The position numbers were made by a program, and so were the translations under genes. DNA of 64,000 nt, from assembly GCF_035917675.1 (NCBI RefSeq), contig NZ_CP109104.1, positions 1,426,001 to 1,490,000 on the forward strand, in the 5' to 3' direction. Shown here piece after piece: positions 44,622 to 53,101 of the stretch. How positions within the stretch are numbered: position 1 is the stretch's first letter; every line of letters starts with the position of its first letter. The DNA comes from Streptomyces sp. NBC_01775 (GTDB lineage Bacteria; Actinomycetota; Actinomycetes; Streptomycetales; Streptomycetaceae). The notes below the pieces were generated by a model. The model did not search any database. It was not told the DNA's origin and worked only from the letters and a program-made list of their open reading frames with translations.

Positions 44622-45542
44622 ATGGACGCACTGACACACATCAGCGAGGAGATCCGTACCGCTGTCGCGGAGCGCCGCCCCGTGGTGGCGCTGGAGTCCT
44701 CCCTCATCGCGCACGGGCCCGGCTATCCGGCCAACGTCGAGATCGCCGTGGCGCTGGAGAAGGCCGTACGCGACACCGGAGCCGTGCCCGCGAGCATAGG
44801 CATCGCCGACGGCAGGTTCGTGGTCGGCATGGACGAGCAGCTGATCGAGAGGTTCGGCCGGTCCAAGGGCATCCCGAAGGTCAGCGCCCGGGACATCGGC
44901 CGGGTCATGGCCGGGGGCGGCCTGGGCGCCACCACCGTCGCCTCGACCATCGTGGGCGCCGAGCGCGCGGGCATCCCGGTGTTCTCCACAGCCGGCATCG
45001 GCGGGGTGCACCGGCGGGCCCAGGAGACCTTCGACATCTCCGCCGACCTCCAGCAGTTCACCCGCAGCCGGATGACGGTGGTGTGCGCAGGGTCCAAGAG
45101 CATCCTCGACCTCAAGCTGACGGCCGAGGTACTGGAGACCGCGGGGATTCCGCTCCTCGGATACCGCACCGACACCCTCCCGGCCTTCTACGTCCGCGAG
45201 TCGGACGTGCCGGTGCCCAGGGTGGACGACCTGTCCGAGGCCGCCCGTTCCGTGCTGCTGCACTGGGAGGTCAACAAGGGCGGCTCGGTACTGCTCACCG
45301 CGCCGATCAGCGAGGAGGACGCGCTGGACGGCGAGGAGATCGAGCGCGTCATCCAGGGCGCGCTGGAGGAGGCCGACCGCGCGGGTGTGGTCGGCAACGC
45401 GATCAGCCCGTTCCTCATGCGCGCCGTCGGTGAGGCGACAGCGGGCCGCTCGGGCGCGGCCACGCGTTCGGTGCTCATCAGCAACGCCAGGCTCGCCGGT
45501 GAGTTCGCCGTCGCGCTGTCCGCCGTACAGAAGGAGAGTTGA
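44622..45542 (+). CDS. Pseudouridine-5'-phosphate glycosidase family protein (AlnA/IndA-like C-glycosynthase)
   Basis: The 306-residue protein is PsuG-like along its whole length: VALESSLIAHGPGYP, GIPKVSARDIG, GGLGATTVASTIVGAERAGI, FSTAGIGGVHR and VCAGSKSILDLKLTAEVLET. PsuG enzymes join or break a C-C bond between ribose 5-phosphate and a base; AlnA (alnumycin) and SdmA (showdomycin) do this on secondary metabolites. The HAD phosphatase gene one base downstream matches the AlnB/SdmB partner. No PsuK-type kinase or uridine gene is nearby, which argues against pseudouridine catabolism. C-ribosylation of an aromatic or nucleobase-like acceptor is therefore predicted (inference). Confidence 0.88.
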   Translation: MDALTHISEEIRTAVAERRPVVALESSLIAHGPGYPANVEIAVALEKAVRDTGAVPASIGIADGRFVVGMDEQLIERFGRSKGIPKVSARDIGRVMAGGGLGATTVASTIVGAERAGIPVFSTAGIGGVHRRAQETFDISADLQQFTRSRMTVVCAGSKSILDLKLTAEVLETAGIPLLGYRTDTLPAFYVRESDVPVPRVDDLSEAARSVLLHWEVNKGGSVLLTAPISEEDALDGEEIERVIQGALEEADRAGVVGNAISPFLMRAVGEATAGRSGAATRSVLISNARLAGEFAVALSAVQKES

Positions 45543-45543
45543 G

Positions 45544-46236
45544 ATGTCCGCTCCCACCGGCCCCGTTCGGCGGGGCGTGATCTTCGACCTGGACGGCACT
45601 CTCGCCGACACGGCTCCCGCGATCACGGCCGTCACCGCGAAGATCCTCAGCGGGATGGGGCGCTCCCCCGTCGAGGCGGAGATCCGCGCGACGGTGGGCA
45701 AGCCGCTGGACCAGAACTTCGCCCAGCTGCTGGGGCTGGCCCCCGACCACGCCGATGTCGGACACGCCATGGGCGAGTACCGCCGGCTGTTCGGTGAGCA
45801 TGTGCGCGCCGAGGGCCGCAGGCTCCTCTTCCCCGGTGTCGCCTCCGGGCTGCTGCATCTGCGCGAGGCCGGCCGGAAGCTGGGCATCGCCACCTCGAAG
45901 GTGCACGCGGCGGCCGTCAAGACCGTCGAACTCACCAGCATCCACGAGCTGTTCGACGCCATCGCCGGGCACGACAGCGTCCCGCGCGGCAAGCCCCACC
46001 CGGACATGGCGCTGCGGGTCGCGGACGAGTTCGGTCTCGCGCCCGAGGAGTGCGTCGTGGTGGGTGACGCCGTGGGCGACATCGAGATGGGCGTCTCGGC
46101 CGGTATGGCCACCATCGGCGTCGGCTACGGGGTCGCGGAGGCGGCGGAGCTGACGGCGGCGGGCGCCGACACCGTCGTCGACTCCTTCGACGCCGTGGTG
46201 ACCTGCGTGCTGGCCGGCATTCCTGTCGGCGCGTGA
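45544..46236 (+). CDS. HAD phosphatase (AlnB-like)
   Basis: The 230-residue HAD hydrolase has FDLDGTLADT (nucleophile Asp), IATSK (motif II), RGKPHPDM (Lys, motif III) and VVGDAVGDIEMG (motif IV), with a helical cap between motifs I and II. It starts one base after the PsuG-like stop, with AAGGAG shared upstream. In alnumycin and showdomycin-type pathways the equivalent enzyme removes the phosphate left by C-ribosylation; the same role is proposed. A GGGCGCCGG hairpin with a 14-base loop follows at 46246-46279. Confidence 0.87.
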   Translation: MSAPTGPVRRGVIFDLDGTLADTAPAITAVTAKILSGMGRSPVEAEIRATVGKPLDQNFAQLLGLAPDHADVGHAMGEYRRLFGEHVRAEGRRLLFPGVASGLLHLREAGRKLGIATSKVHAAAVKTVELTSIHELFDAIAGHDSVPRGKPHPDMALRVADEFGLAPEECVVVGDAVGDIEMGVSAGMATIGVGYGVAEAAELTAAGADTVVDSFDAVVTCVLAGIPVGA

Positions 46237-46321
46237 TCGGCGGACCGGGCGCCGGGGGCGAGACGGCCTCCGGCGCCCGTCCGTGCCCGGCCCGCCCCAC
46301 GCACTTCGCGAAGGAGGAACG

Positions 46322-47362
46322 ATGACGAACGACGACGCCGCCACCCGGGCACTGCTCGTCCGGATGACGTATGGCTACATGACCTCGCAGATGATCCGCA
46401 CGGCGGTGGAACTGCGGGTGCCCGAACTGCTCAGGGACGGCCCGCGCGGCAGCGACGAGCTGGCAGCGCTCACCGGGGCCCACCCCCCGTCCCTCTACCG
46501 CCTGCTGCGCTCGCTGGCGGCCTTCGGCATCCTGACGGAGCCGGAGCCGCGCACGTTCGCGACGGCTCCGGCCGGGGCGCTGCTGGACTCCTCGTCGCCC
46601 GGCCACCTCACCGACATCGTCCGGCTGTTCTGCGGCGAGGAGTTCTGGCAGTCCTGGGGGCGGCTGACCCACAGCATCACCACGGGCGAGGCCGCCTTCG
46701 ACACCCTCCACGGCACCGACTTCTACTCCTACGTGGCACGCAACCCGCACTTCGCGCAGGTCTTCCGGGACGCGATGGGCACGAACGCCGCCTTCGAGGC
46801 GCCGTACATCGTGGCCGGATACGACTTCTCGCCGTACGGCACCCTCGTGGACGTCGGAGGGGGCGACGGCACGCTGCTGGCCGCGATCCTGCGCGAGACC
46901 CCCGGACAGCGCGGAGTCGTCCTGGAGACGCCCGCCATGGCCGGGCAGGCGCGCGAGCAGCTGGCGGGTGCCGGGCTGGCGGGCCGGACCGAGGTCGTGG
47001 AGGGCGACTTCTTCGACAAGGTCCCCGAGGGCGGCGACGGCTATCTCCTCAAGAGCGTGCTGCACAACTGGGACGACGAGCGGGCCGTCGCGCTGCTGCG
47101 CACCTGCCGGGAGGCGGTGGGCGAGGCGGACAGGCTGCTGGTGCTGGAGCCCGTCCTGCCTGTCACCGCACGGGAGTCGGTGTGTGTCGAGACCGCGTTC
47201 AGCGACGTCAACATGCTGGTGCTGACGGCCGGCGGGTTCGAGCGGACCGAGGAGGAGATGCGGCGGGTCTTCGAGGCGGCCGGCTTCGAACTGGCCGGGA
47301 TCTCCGCGCAGATCGAGGCGAGCGACTTCCGCGTCGTCGAGGGACGGCCGGTACCGCGATGA
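46322..47362 (+). CDS. SAM-dependent O-methyltransferase (acetylserotonin/DmpM type)
   Basis: The 346-residue enzyme has an N-terminal winged-helix dimerisation part (ELRVPELLRDGPRGSDELAAL) and the SAM domain with LVDVGGGDGTLLAAILRETP, EGDFFDKVP and LKSVLHNWDDERAVALLRTC, where His-Asn-Trp-Asp holds the usual catalytic His. Such enzymes methylate phenolic hydroxyls. The ATG has AAGGAGG six bases upstream and its stop overlaps the aspartokinase start. A phenol of the 3-HAA or 3,4-AHBA units is a likely acceptor. Confidence 0.9.
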   Translation: MTNDDAATRALLVRMTYGYMTSQMIRTAVELRVPELLRDGPRGSDELAALTGAHPPSLYRLLRSLAAFGILTEPEPRTFATAPAGALLDSSSPGHLTDIVRLFCGEEFWQSWGRLTHSITTGEAAFDTLHGTDFYSYVARNPHFAQVFRDAMGTNAAFEAPYIVAGYDFSPYGTLVDVGGGDGTLLAAILRETPGQRGVVLETPAMAGQAREQLAGAGLAGRTEVVEGDFFDKVPEGGDGYLLKSVLHNWDDERAVALLRTCREAVGEADRLLVLEPVLPVTARESVCVETAFSDVNMLVLTAGGFERTEEEMRRVFEAAGFELAGISAQIEASDFRVVEGRPVPR

Positions 47363-48729
47363 TCTCCGAGAGGAACGGACCGGCGCCGGGCCAGCGCACC
47401 TTGGCGGGGCCCGGCGCGTCCGGCGCTCCGGGCACTTCGGGTGCTTCCGGCGCTTCCGGCGCGCCGCGGGGGCGGCGCCGGAATCTCGTCGTCCACAAGT
47501 ACGGGGGCAGTTCGCTGGCCACCCCCGAGCAGATGCGGCACGCCGCCGCGCGGATCAGCGCGGCGCGGGTGCGCGGCAGCCGCGTCGTGGTGGTCGTCTC
47601 GGCCCAGGGCGACGCCACGGACGAACTGCTCGCGCGCGCCCGCGGCTTCGCGCCGCACGGCGACCTCCGGGAGGCCGATCAGCTGCTGGCCACCGGTGAG
47701 GTCGCCTCGGCCGCGCTGATGGCGATGGCGCTGCACGAGCGCGGGACCCGTGCGCTGTCGCTGACCGGCGGCCAGGCGGGGGTCCGCGCGCTGGGGCGGC
47801 ACGGCGCCGGCCTCGTCGACCGGGTGGCGCCGGGGCGCATCCTGGGGCTGCTGGAGGCCGGTGTCGTCCCGGTGATCGCCGGGTTCCAGGGCGTCAACTC
47901 CAGCGGCGACACGGTGACGCTGGGCCGGGGCGGCTCGGACACCACCGCCGTCGCACTGGCGGCGGGGCTGGGCGCCGAACGCTGTGAGATCTACACCGAC
48001 GTCGACGGCGTCTACAGCGCCGACCCCCGGGTGGTCGCGGCCCCCCGGCTGCTGCCGAGCGTGCCCGTCGACGTGATGGCCGAGATGGCCTTCACCGGTG
48101 CGCGGGTGCTGCACTCGCGCGCTGTGGAACTGGCCGCCACGCACGAGGTGGAGACCCTCGTGCTGAGCTCCTCCACGGAAGGACCGGGAACAGTGATCAC
48201 GGGGACCTACGAGACGGCGCTGGAGACCGCACCGGCCATCACCGCCGTGACCCACGACGCGGATGTGGCCCGCGTGCTGGTGCACTGTGCCGGCACGGCC
48301 CGGGACATGGCAGCGGAGTTCCTCACCGTGCTGGCCGAGTACGCGCTGCCGGTGGACCTGGTGGCCCGCTCCGGGCCGCACGAGGAGGAGTTCCGGATGG
48401 GCTTCGCCACCCGGCGCAGCGAACTGCGCGAGGCCAGGCCCGCGCTGGAGCGGCTGGCCGGGACGCTGGGCGGGCGGATCCGGGTCGACAGCGAGGTGGG
48501 CAAGGTGACGGTCCTGGGCACCGGGCTGCTCAACCGGCCCGAGTGCACGGCGCGCATGCTCCGGGCCCTGTCCGAGGCGGGCATCCCCACGATGTGGATC
48601 CTCACCTCCCAGATCCGGGCCTCCGCTCTCGTGCCCTCCGACCGGCTGACCGAGGCGGTACGCGTACTGCACACGGCCTTCGGCCTCGACGCCCGCGAGG
48701 GGCGTACGGCCCGCGAAGTGCCCCTCTAG
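47359..48729 (+). CDS. Aspartokinase
   Basis: The 456-residue protein has the amino-acid-kinase domain (VVHKYGGSSLATPEQM, VSAQGDATDELL, LGRGGSDTTAVALAAGL, the EIYTDVDGVYSADPRVV stretch) and two C-terminal ACT domains. The first 40 residues are a Gly/Ala/Ser tail absent from housekeeping enzymes. It phosphorylates aspartate, the first step to aspartate semialdehyde, a substrate of GriI. A second, cluster-linked copy would raise semialdehyde supply and may be less feedback-sensitive. ATGA overlap with the methyltransferase gene; last gene of the operon, followed by a terminator. Confidence 0.93.
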   Translation: MISERNGPAPGQRTLAGPGASGAPGTSGASGASGAPRGRRRNLVVHKYGGSSLATPEQMRHAAARISAARVRGSRVVVVVSAQGDATDELLARARGFAPHGDLREADQLLATGEVASAALMAMALHERGTRALSLTGGQAGVRALGRHGAGLVDRVAPGRILGLLEAGVVPVIAGFQGVNSSGDTVTLGRGGSDTTAVALAAGLGAERCEIYTDVDGVYSADPRVVAAPRLLPSVPVDVMAEMAFTGARVLHSRAVELAATHEVETLVLSSSTEGPGTVITGTYETALETAPAITAVTHDADVARVLVHCAGTARDMAAEFLTVLAEYALPVDLVARSGPHEEEFRMGFATRRSELREARPALERLAGTLGGRIRVDSEVGKVTVLGTGLLNRPECTARMLRALSEAGIPTMWILTSQIRASALVPSDRLTEAVRVLHTAFGLDAREGRTAREVPL

Positions 48730-48743
48730 GCGTGCTTCCGACC

Positions 48744-48790
48744 GCGGGTCCCTCGTGGCTGATCGCGCAGTTCCCGCGCCCCTTGGGGCG
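48744..48790 (+). repeat. Dispersed Streptomyces intergenic repeat, copy 3
   Basis: The block GCGGGTCCCTCGTGGCTGA, TCGCGCAGTTCCCGCG, CCCCTTGGGGCG follows the aspartokinase stop and directly precedes a terminator. It is the same element as at 31723-31790, with small losses. Confidence 0.75.
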
Positions 48791-48815
48791 CACCCGCAGC
48801 GCAGCACGGACAAGG

Positions 48816-48846
48816 AGGCGGGCCCGCGGTGTTCGCGGGCCCGCCT
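48816..48846. terminator. Bidirectional hairpin terminator
   Basis: A perfect 13-bp stem (48816-48828 with 48834-48846) and a GTGTT loop, followed by TCT, lie between the convergent aspartokinase and MFS genes. Confidence 0.88.
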
Positions 48847-48857
48847 TCTCGTGCGGG

Positions 48858-50654
48858 TCAGCTGCCGGGCCGGACGGGCTCCCCGGAAGCGGGGGCCGCG
48901 CCTTCGGCGGCTTCCTCCGGCGTGGGGCCTTCGCCCTGGGCCTGCTCGTCGTCCTGCGGCGCGTCGCCGCCGCGCGGCAGCAGGGCCGTGAGCGCGGTGA
49001 CGAGCACCAGCAGGCCGACGCTCCACCACAGGGTGCGCTGCATCGCGTCGGTGTAGGTGTGGGCGCGGGCGTCCTTGGAGGCGTCCGCGAGGGCCCTGCC
49101 GACCGCCGGCCGTGCTTCGGCGGGCGCGGACGCCAGTGCTCCGGCGCAGCCTCGCTGGGCCGCCGCGCCCTCCTGGTCGTCCATCTGCTGCTTGTGGCAG
49201 GCGCGGAAGTCGGCGAGGACGCGGTCTTGCGCCGCGCCGTCGACGGAGGCCGCGCGCAGGTCACCGCGCAGCGCCGATTCCACCGAGGCCGATCCGGACC
49301 CGGCCTGGCCGCCGACGGCGCCGAAGAACAGGACGCCGATGAGGGCGACTCCGACGACGCCGCCCGCCTGCATCACGGCGTTGAAGACGCCGGAGGCGGC
49401 GCCCGAGTCGGAGGCGGGGACGTCCAGCAGGCTGACGTTGGTCGCCTGCGCCATCACCAGGCCCATGCCCAGGCCGCCGACCAGCAGGGAGGGAACCAGA
49501 TACCAGCCGCTCATGCCGGTGCCGGCCAGCTGGATGGTGCCGATCAGCAGGAGCAGCCCGGCGACCATGCCCAGGGCGCCGAGGGTGACGACGATCCGCT
49601 TCGGTGCCGCGCCCGCGTTGCTGATGAAGATCGCCGCGAGGGTGACCCCGATGGGCCACGGCAGGCTGGCGGCGCCCGCCGCGAGCGGTGAATACCCCAG
49701 CCCCTGCTGGAGGTAGAGGGTCAGGATGAGGAAGAAGCCGATGATGGCGGTGAGGAAGGTGAGCATCACCACGAGTCCGGCGTTGAAGCCGCGCAGCCGG
49801 AACAGCGTGGGCGGCACCAGCGGTGAGCCGTCGGCCGCGTGCTTGCGCCGCTGCCACAGGGCGAAGGCCGCGATCACCGGGAGCGCCGCGACCATCAGGC
49901 CCCAGCCCCAGCCGGGCCAGCCCAGCTCCCGTCCCTGGAGCAGGGGGTAGAGGATGGCCAGCAGTGCGCCGGTGATCAGGACGACGCCGAGCGGGTCCAG
50001 CTTCAGCGGCTTCTCGCTCTTGCTCTCGGGCAGGAGGCGCACGGCCATGACGAAGGCGCAGATGCCCACCGGCAGGTTGACCAGGAAGATGGGGCGCCAG
50101 TCGAGCCCGAACAGGTCGGCCTTCAGGAGCAGTCCGCCCAGGATGGGGCCGCTGACGTTGGCGGTTCCGGCGATCATTCCGTAGAGGACGAAGGCGCTGC
50201 CGCGCTTGGCGGGCGGGATGGTGGCGGCGATGATCGAGAGCACCTGCGGCACCATCATGGCCGCCATGGCGCCCTGGACGACGCGTCCGGCGATCAGCAT
50301 CCCGGGGGAGGCCGAGAAGCCGCATAAGGCGGAGGCCAGGGTGAAGCCCGCCATTCCCAGGAGGAAGAGGCGCCGGCGGCCGAAGATGTCACCGAGCCGG
50401 CCGCCGGTGATGAGCATCAGGGCGAAGGGCAGGGTGTATCCGATGAGGGACCACTGGATGGCGGCGTTCGAGGCGCCCAGGTCGCTCTGGATGGCGGGGA
50501 TGGCGACGTTGACGATGTTGGCGTCCAGGACGTCCACGAAGACCGCGATCAGGACGACGGCCAGGACGCCCGTGGCCCGCCCCCCGGCGTCCTGGCCGCC
50601 GTCCCTCTCCTGGGTCCCGGGCGGCGGGGGCGCCGGTGTTGATTCACTGCTCAT
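48858..50654 (-). CDS. MFS efflux transporter, DHA2 (EmrB/QacA) type
   Basis: The 598-residue protein has fourteen hydrophobic segments, DVLDANIVNVAIPAIQSDL, GGRLGDIFGRRR and GRVVQGAMAAMMVPQ, typical of the 14-helix DHA2 drug exporters. The loop before the last helix carries three Cys residues and a long charged stretch, then an acidic tail. It is divergent from a MarR regulator, a standard pair for self-resistance and export. It is the likely exporter for the cluster product. Confidence 0.92.
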   Translation of the reverse strand: MSSESTPAPPPPGTQERDGGQDAGGRATGVLAVVLIAVFVDVLDANIVNVAIPAIQSDLGASNAAIQWSLIGYTLPFALMLITGGRLGDIFGRRRLFLLGMAGFTLASALCGFSASPGMLIAGRVVQGAMAAMMVPQVLSIIAATIPPAKRGSAFVLYGMIAGTANVSGPILGGLLLKADLFGLDWRPIFLVNLPVGICAFVMAVRLLPESKSEKPLKLDPLGVVLITGALLAILYPLLQGRELGWPGWGWGLMVAALPVIAAFALWQRRKHAADGSPLVPPTLFRLRGFNAGLVVMLTFLTAIIGFFLILTLYLQQGLGYSPLAAGAASLPWPIGVTLAAIFISNAGAAPKRIVVTLGALGMVAGLLLLIGTIQLAGTGMSGWYLVPSLLVGGLGMGLVMAQATNVSLLDVPASDSGAASGVFNAVMQAGGVVGVALIGVLFFGAVGGQAGSGSASVESALRGDLRAASVDGAAQDRVLADFRACHKQQMDDQEGAAAQRGCAGALASAPAEARPAVGRALADASKDARAHTYTDAMQRTLWWSVGLLVLVTALTALLPRGGDAPQDDEQAQGEGPTPEEAAEGAAPASGEPVRPGS

Positions 50655-50689
50655 GCTGAGAGGTCCCTTCGAGGACAGTCGCTGCGGAT

Positions 50690-50716
50690 TGATGTAATTT
50701 AGCTTCTAAGATATTT
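50690..50716. promoter_or_regulatory. AT-rich MarR operator/promoter region
   Basis: An AT-rich island in a GC-rich context includes TTAG-CTT-CTAA (50699-50709), an inverted repeat placed between the divergent MFS and MarR genes. This is where a MarR dimer would be expected to bind. Confidence 0.55.
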
Positions 50717-50741
50717 ACTTCGTGAGGGATGTGCAACAGCA

Positions 50742-51233
50742 TTGGGCGACACACGGCACCACACAGGAGCCCCCCGCCGCCGGGAGCTGACGCGGTCGAT
50801 CTACCGGGAGGCACGTACGGCCGCCACCCGCCAGGCGCTGGTCGACCAGGCCGTCGCGGCCCGGCTCGGCATCGGCAGCACCGACCTGCTCTGCCTGGGG
50901 GTGCTCGACCACGCGGGCCCGCTCACCGCCGGCCGGCTGGCCGAGCTGACCGGGCTGACCACGGGCGCGGTCACCGGCGTCGTCGACCGCCTGGAGCAGG
51001 CGGGGTTCGCCCGCCGCGCCAAGGACCCGGACGACCGCCGCAAGGTGATCATCCATCCGGAGGACGCCCAGCGGGAGCGCACCGGAGAGCTGTACACCCC
51101 GGTCCTGGACGCCCTCGACACCTGGTGCGCGGCGCACACCGAGGAGGAGCTGGAGACCGTCCTGGATTACCTGCGCTCCTTCAGCGGCTCCCTCCCCGGG
51201 CTCGCCGACGACCTGCGGCGACGTAAGGCCTGA
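50742..51233 (+). CDS. MarR-family transcriptional regulator
   Basis: The 163-residue protein has the winged helix with GIGSTDLLCLGVLDHAGPLT, GRLAELTGLTTGAVTGVVDRLEQAGF and the wing RRAKDPDDRRKV. It probably represses the divergent exporter and responds to a phenolic ligand. The TTG at 50742 is the first available start; a later start cannot be excluded because the N-terminal 15 residues are poorly conserved. Confidence 0.87.
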   Translation: MGDTRHHTGAPRRRELTRSIYREARTAATRQALVDQAVAARLGIGSTDLLCLGVLDHAGPLTAGRLAELTGLTTGAVTGVVDRLEQAGFARRAKDPDDRRKVIIHPEDAQRERTGELYTPVLDALDTWCAAHTEEELETVLDYLRSFSGSLPGLADDLRRRKA

Positions 51234-51330
51234 GCCTCCCCCGCCCGCCTCCCGCCGGGCCCCCGGCCAGGTCCCGCGCCCGCCTGCCGCCGGGCCCGCG
51301 CGGGGGCGCCGCGCGGGCCCGGCGGGGACT

Positions 51331-51355
51331 ATCGCGCGATCGCGTGATGTGTGCC
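51331..51355 (+). promoter_or_regulatory. Shared cluster motif, site C (upstream of FAD hydroxylase operon)
   Basis: ATCGCG-CGATCG-CGTGATGTGTGCC lies 28 to 52 bases before the start at 51383, in the same orientation relative to its gene as sites A and B. It differs from them by one base in the first half and two extra bases before the GCC. Confidence 0.55.
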
Positions 51356-51382
51356 GTCCCGCTCCTCGGCAGAGTTCGGACC

Positions 51383-53101
51383 ATGGGAAAACGGCATACT
51401 TCGGCCGAACAGCCCGGCGAACACGACGTGCTGATCGTGGGGGCTGGTCCGGTCGGCTCGACACTCGCATTGGAACTGGCGCATCACGGCGTCACCAGCC
51501 TCCTCGTGGAACGGCACGACGCGCCGTCGCTGCACCCGAAAATGGACTTCGTCAACGGCCGCAGCATGGAGCTGTTCCGCCGTCTGGGAGTGGCAGAGGA
51601 GATCCGCGCCCGCGGGATCCCCGCGCGGCACTCCTTCAACTTCCAGTGGTTCCGCTCCTTCGCCGAGCCGCCCGTCGACGAATGGACCCACCCGTCCGTC
51701 GACGACGTGTTCGCGAGCATCGCCGAGCGGAACGACGGCACCAGCCCGCTGGAGCCCTACCAGCGGCTGCCCGGCAACATCCTGGAAGAGCTGCTGCGGC
51801 GGCGCGCGGGTGAGGAGCCGCTGGTCGAACTGCGCACCGGCACCGCCTTCCGCGAGCTGACCCAACTGCCGGACGGGACGGTCTCGACGACGCTCACCGA
51901 CATGGCGACCGGCGAGGAGTACACCGAACGGGCTCGCTACGTCGTGGGCTGCGACGGCGCCAGCAGCGCGGTGCGGCGCAGCACGGCCATCACCGTGCCG
52001 ATCGTCGGGCCCGAGACGGATCACTGCGACGTCTACTTCCGCAGCACCGATCCCCGGCTGCGCCCGCACGGCAGGTATTTCCTGGGTATCTCCGCCGGTG
52101 GCGCGACCCTGGTCTCCCGGGACGAGAAGGACACCTGGACCGCCTTCTTCCCCGTCCTGGAGGACACCGGCTTCGAGCGCGACCCCATCGGGGTGCTCAG
52201 CCGCCGCCTGGGCACGGACATCACCGTCGAGGAGGTCTTGAAGGTCACCCGGTGGCGGGGCCGCATGGGAGTGGCCGAACGCTACCGCGAGGGGCGGGTC
52301 TTCCTCGCCGGGGACGCGGCGCACGAGTTCTACCCCATGGGCGGCCACGGCGCCAACACCGGCCTGGGCGACGCGGTTGACCTGGGCTGGAAGCTGGCCG
52401 GGGTGCTCAAGGGCTGGGGCGGCCCTGGACTGCTGGACTCCTACGAGGCCGAGCGCCGCCCGGTCGCGCTCTTCAACCGGGAGATGTGCTTCAACCTCCT
52501 GGAGGTGTGGCAGCGCTTCCCGCAGCTCGCCGCGGCCGGCACCCCGCCCAGCCATCTGGCGGGCTATCTGGCCCAGGAGCGCTACCAGATCGAGAACACC
52601 GGCATCCACTTCGGCTACCGGTACAGCTCCTCCCCGCTCGTGTTCGGCGAGGACGGCGCGGGCGAGACACCGCCCGACTGGCAGTGGACCGGCATCACGC
52701 CCTCCACCTGGCCGGGCGGACGGGCACCGAGTGTGCGGCTGCCGGACGGCGCACCCCTGCTGGACCGGCTCTCCGACGGATTCACGCTGGTCGACTTCTC
52801 CGGCAAGGACCTCGGCCAGGACGTGACCGCCGTGGCCGGCAAGCGCGGGATGCCGCTCGATGTGCTGGCCGTGGACGACCCGCACGCGCGTGGCGTGTGG
52901 GAGCGCGACCTCGTCCTCGTCCGTCCCGACCAGCACATCGCCTGGCGCGGGGAGGCTCCGCCAGCGGACTGGGGCGAGGTGCTCGACCTCGTCAGCGGCA
53001 ACGGGGCCGCGGACGACACGGACGGCGGGCCCGGCGCGGACGGCGGGCCCGGCGCGGACGGCGGGCCCGGCACCGGCCCGGCCGAGGGCAGCGGGTCGTG
53101 A
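51383..53101 (+). CDS. FAD-dependent aromatic hydroxylase
   Basis: The 572-residue flavoprotein monooxygenase has LIVGAGPVGSTLALELAHHG (FAD), VVGCDGASSAVRR (the DG motif) and VFLAGDAAHEFYPMGGHGAN (second FAD motif), plus a C-terminal thioredoxin-like domain, as in MhpA/PheA-type phenol hydroxylases. It would add a hydroxyl to an aromatic ring with NAD(P)H and O2. The end is a Gly/Asp repeat (GGPGAD units, 18-base period). An ATG at 51344 would add 13 residues. Its stop overlaps the amidohydrolase start (GTGA). Confidence 0.9.
   Translation: MGKRHTSAEQPGEHDVLIVGAGPVGSTLALELAHHGVTSLLVERHDAPSLHPKMDFVNGRSMELFRRLGVAEEIRARGIPARHSFNFQWFRSFAEPPVDEWTHPSVDDVFASIAERNDGTSPLEPYQRLPGNILEELLRRRAGEEPLVELRTGTAFRELTQLPDGTVSTTLTDMATGEEYTERARYVVGCDGASSAVRRSTAITVPIVGPETDHCDVYFRSTDPRLRPHGRYFLGISAGGATLVSRDEKDTWTAFFPVLEDTGFERDPIGVLSRRLGTDITVEEVLKVTRWRGRMGVAERYREGRVFLAGDAAHEFYPMGGHGANTGLGDAVDLGWKLAGVLKGWGGPGLLDSYEAERRPVALFNREMCFNLLEVWQRFPQLAAAGTPPSHLAGYLAQERYQIENTGIHFGYRYSSSPLVFGEDGAGETPPDWQWTGITPSTWPGGRAPSVRLPDGAPLLDRLSDGFTLVDFSGKDLGQDVTAVAGKRGMPLDVLAVDDPHARGVWERDLVLVRPDQHIAWRGEAPPADWGEVLDLVSGNGAADDTDGGPGADGGPGADGGPGTGPAEGSGS

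Noticed and set aside
44622..45542. Housekeeping pseudouridine catabolism
   Set aside because: There is no pseudouridine kinase nearby, and the phosphatase partner and operon context point to secondary metabolism; kept only as an alternative.
46246..46279. A terminator between the HAD and methyltransferase genes
   Set aside because: The stem is only 10 bp with a 14-base loop inside a co-directional operon; too weak to call.
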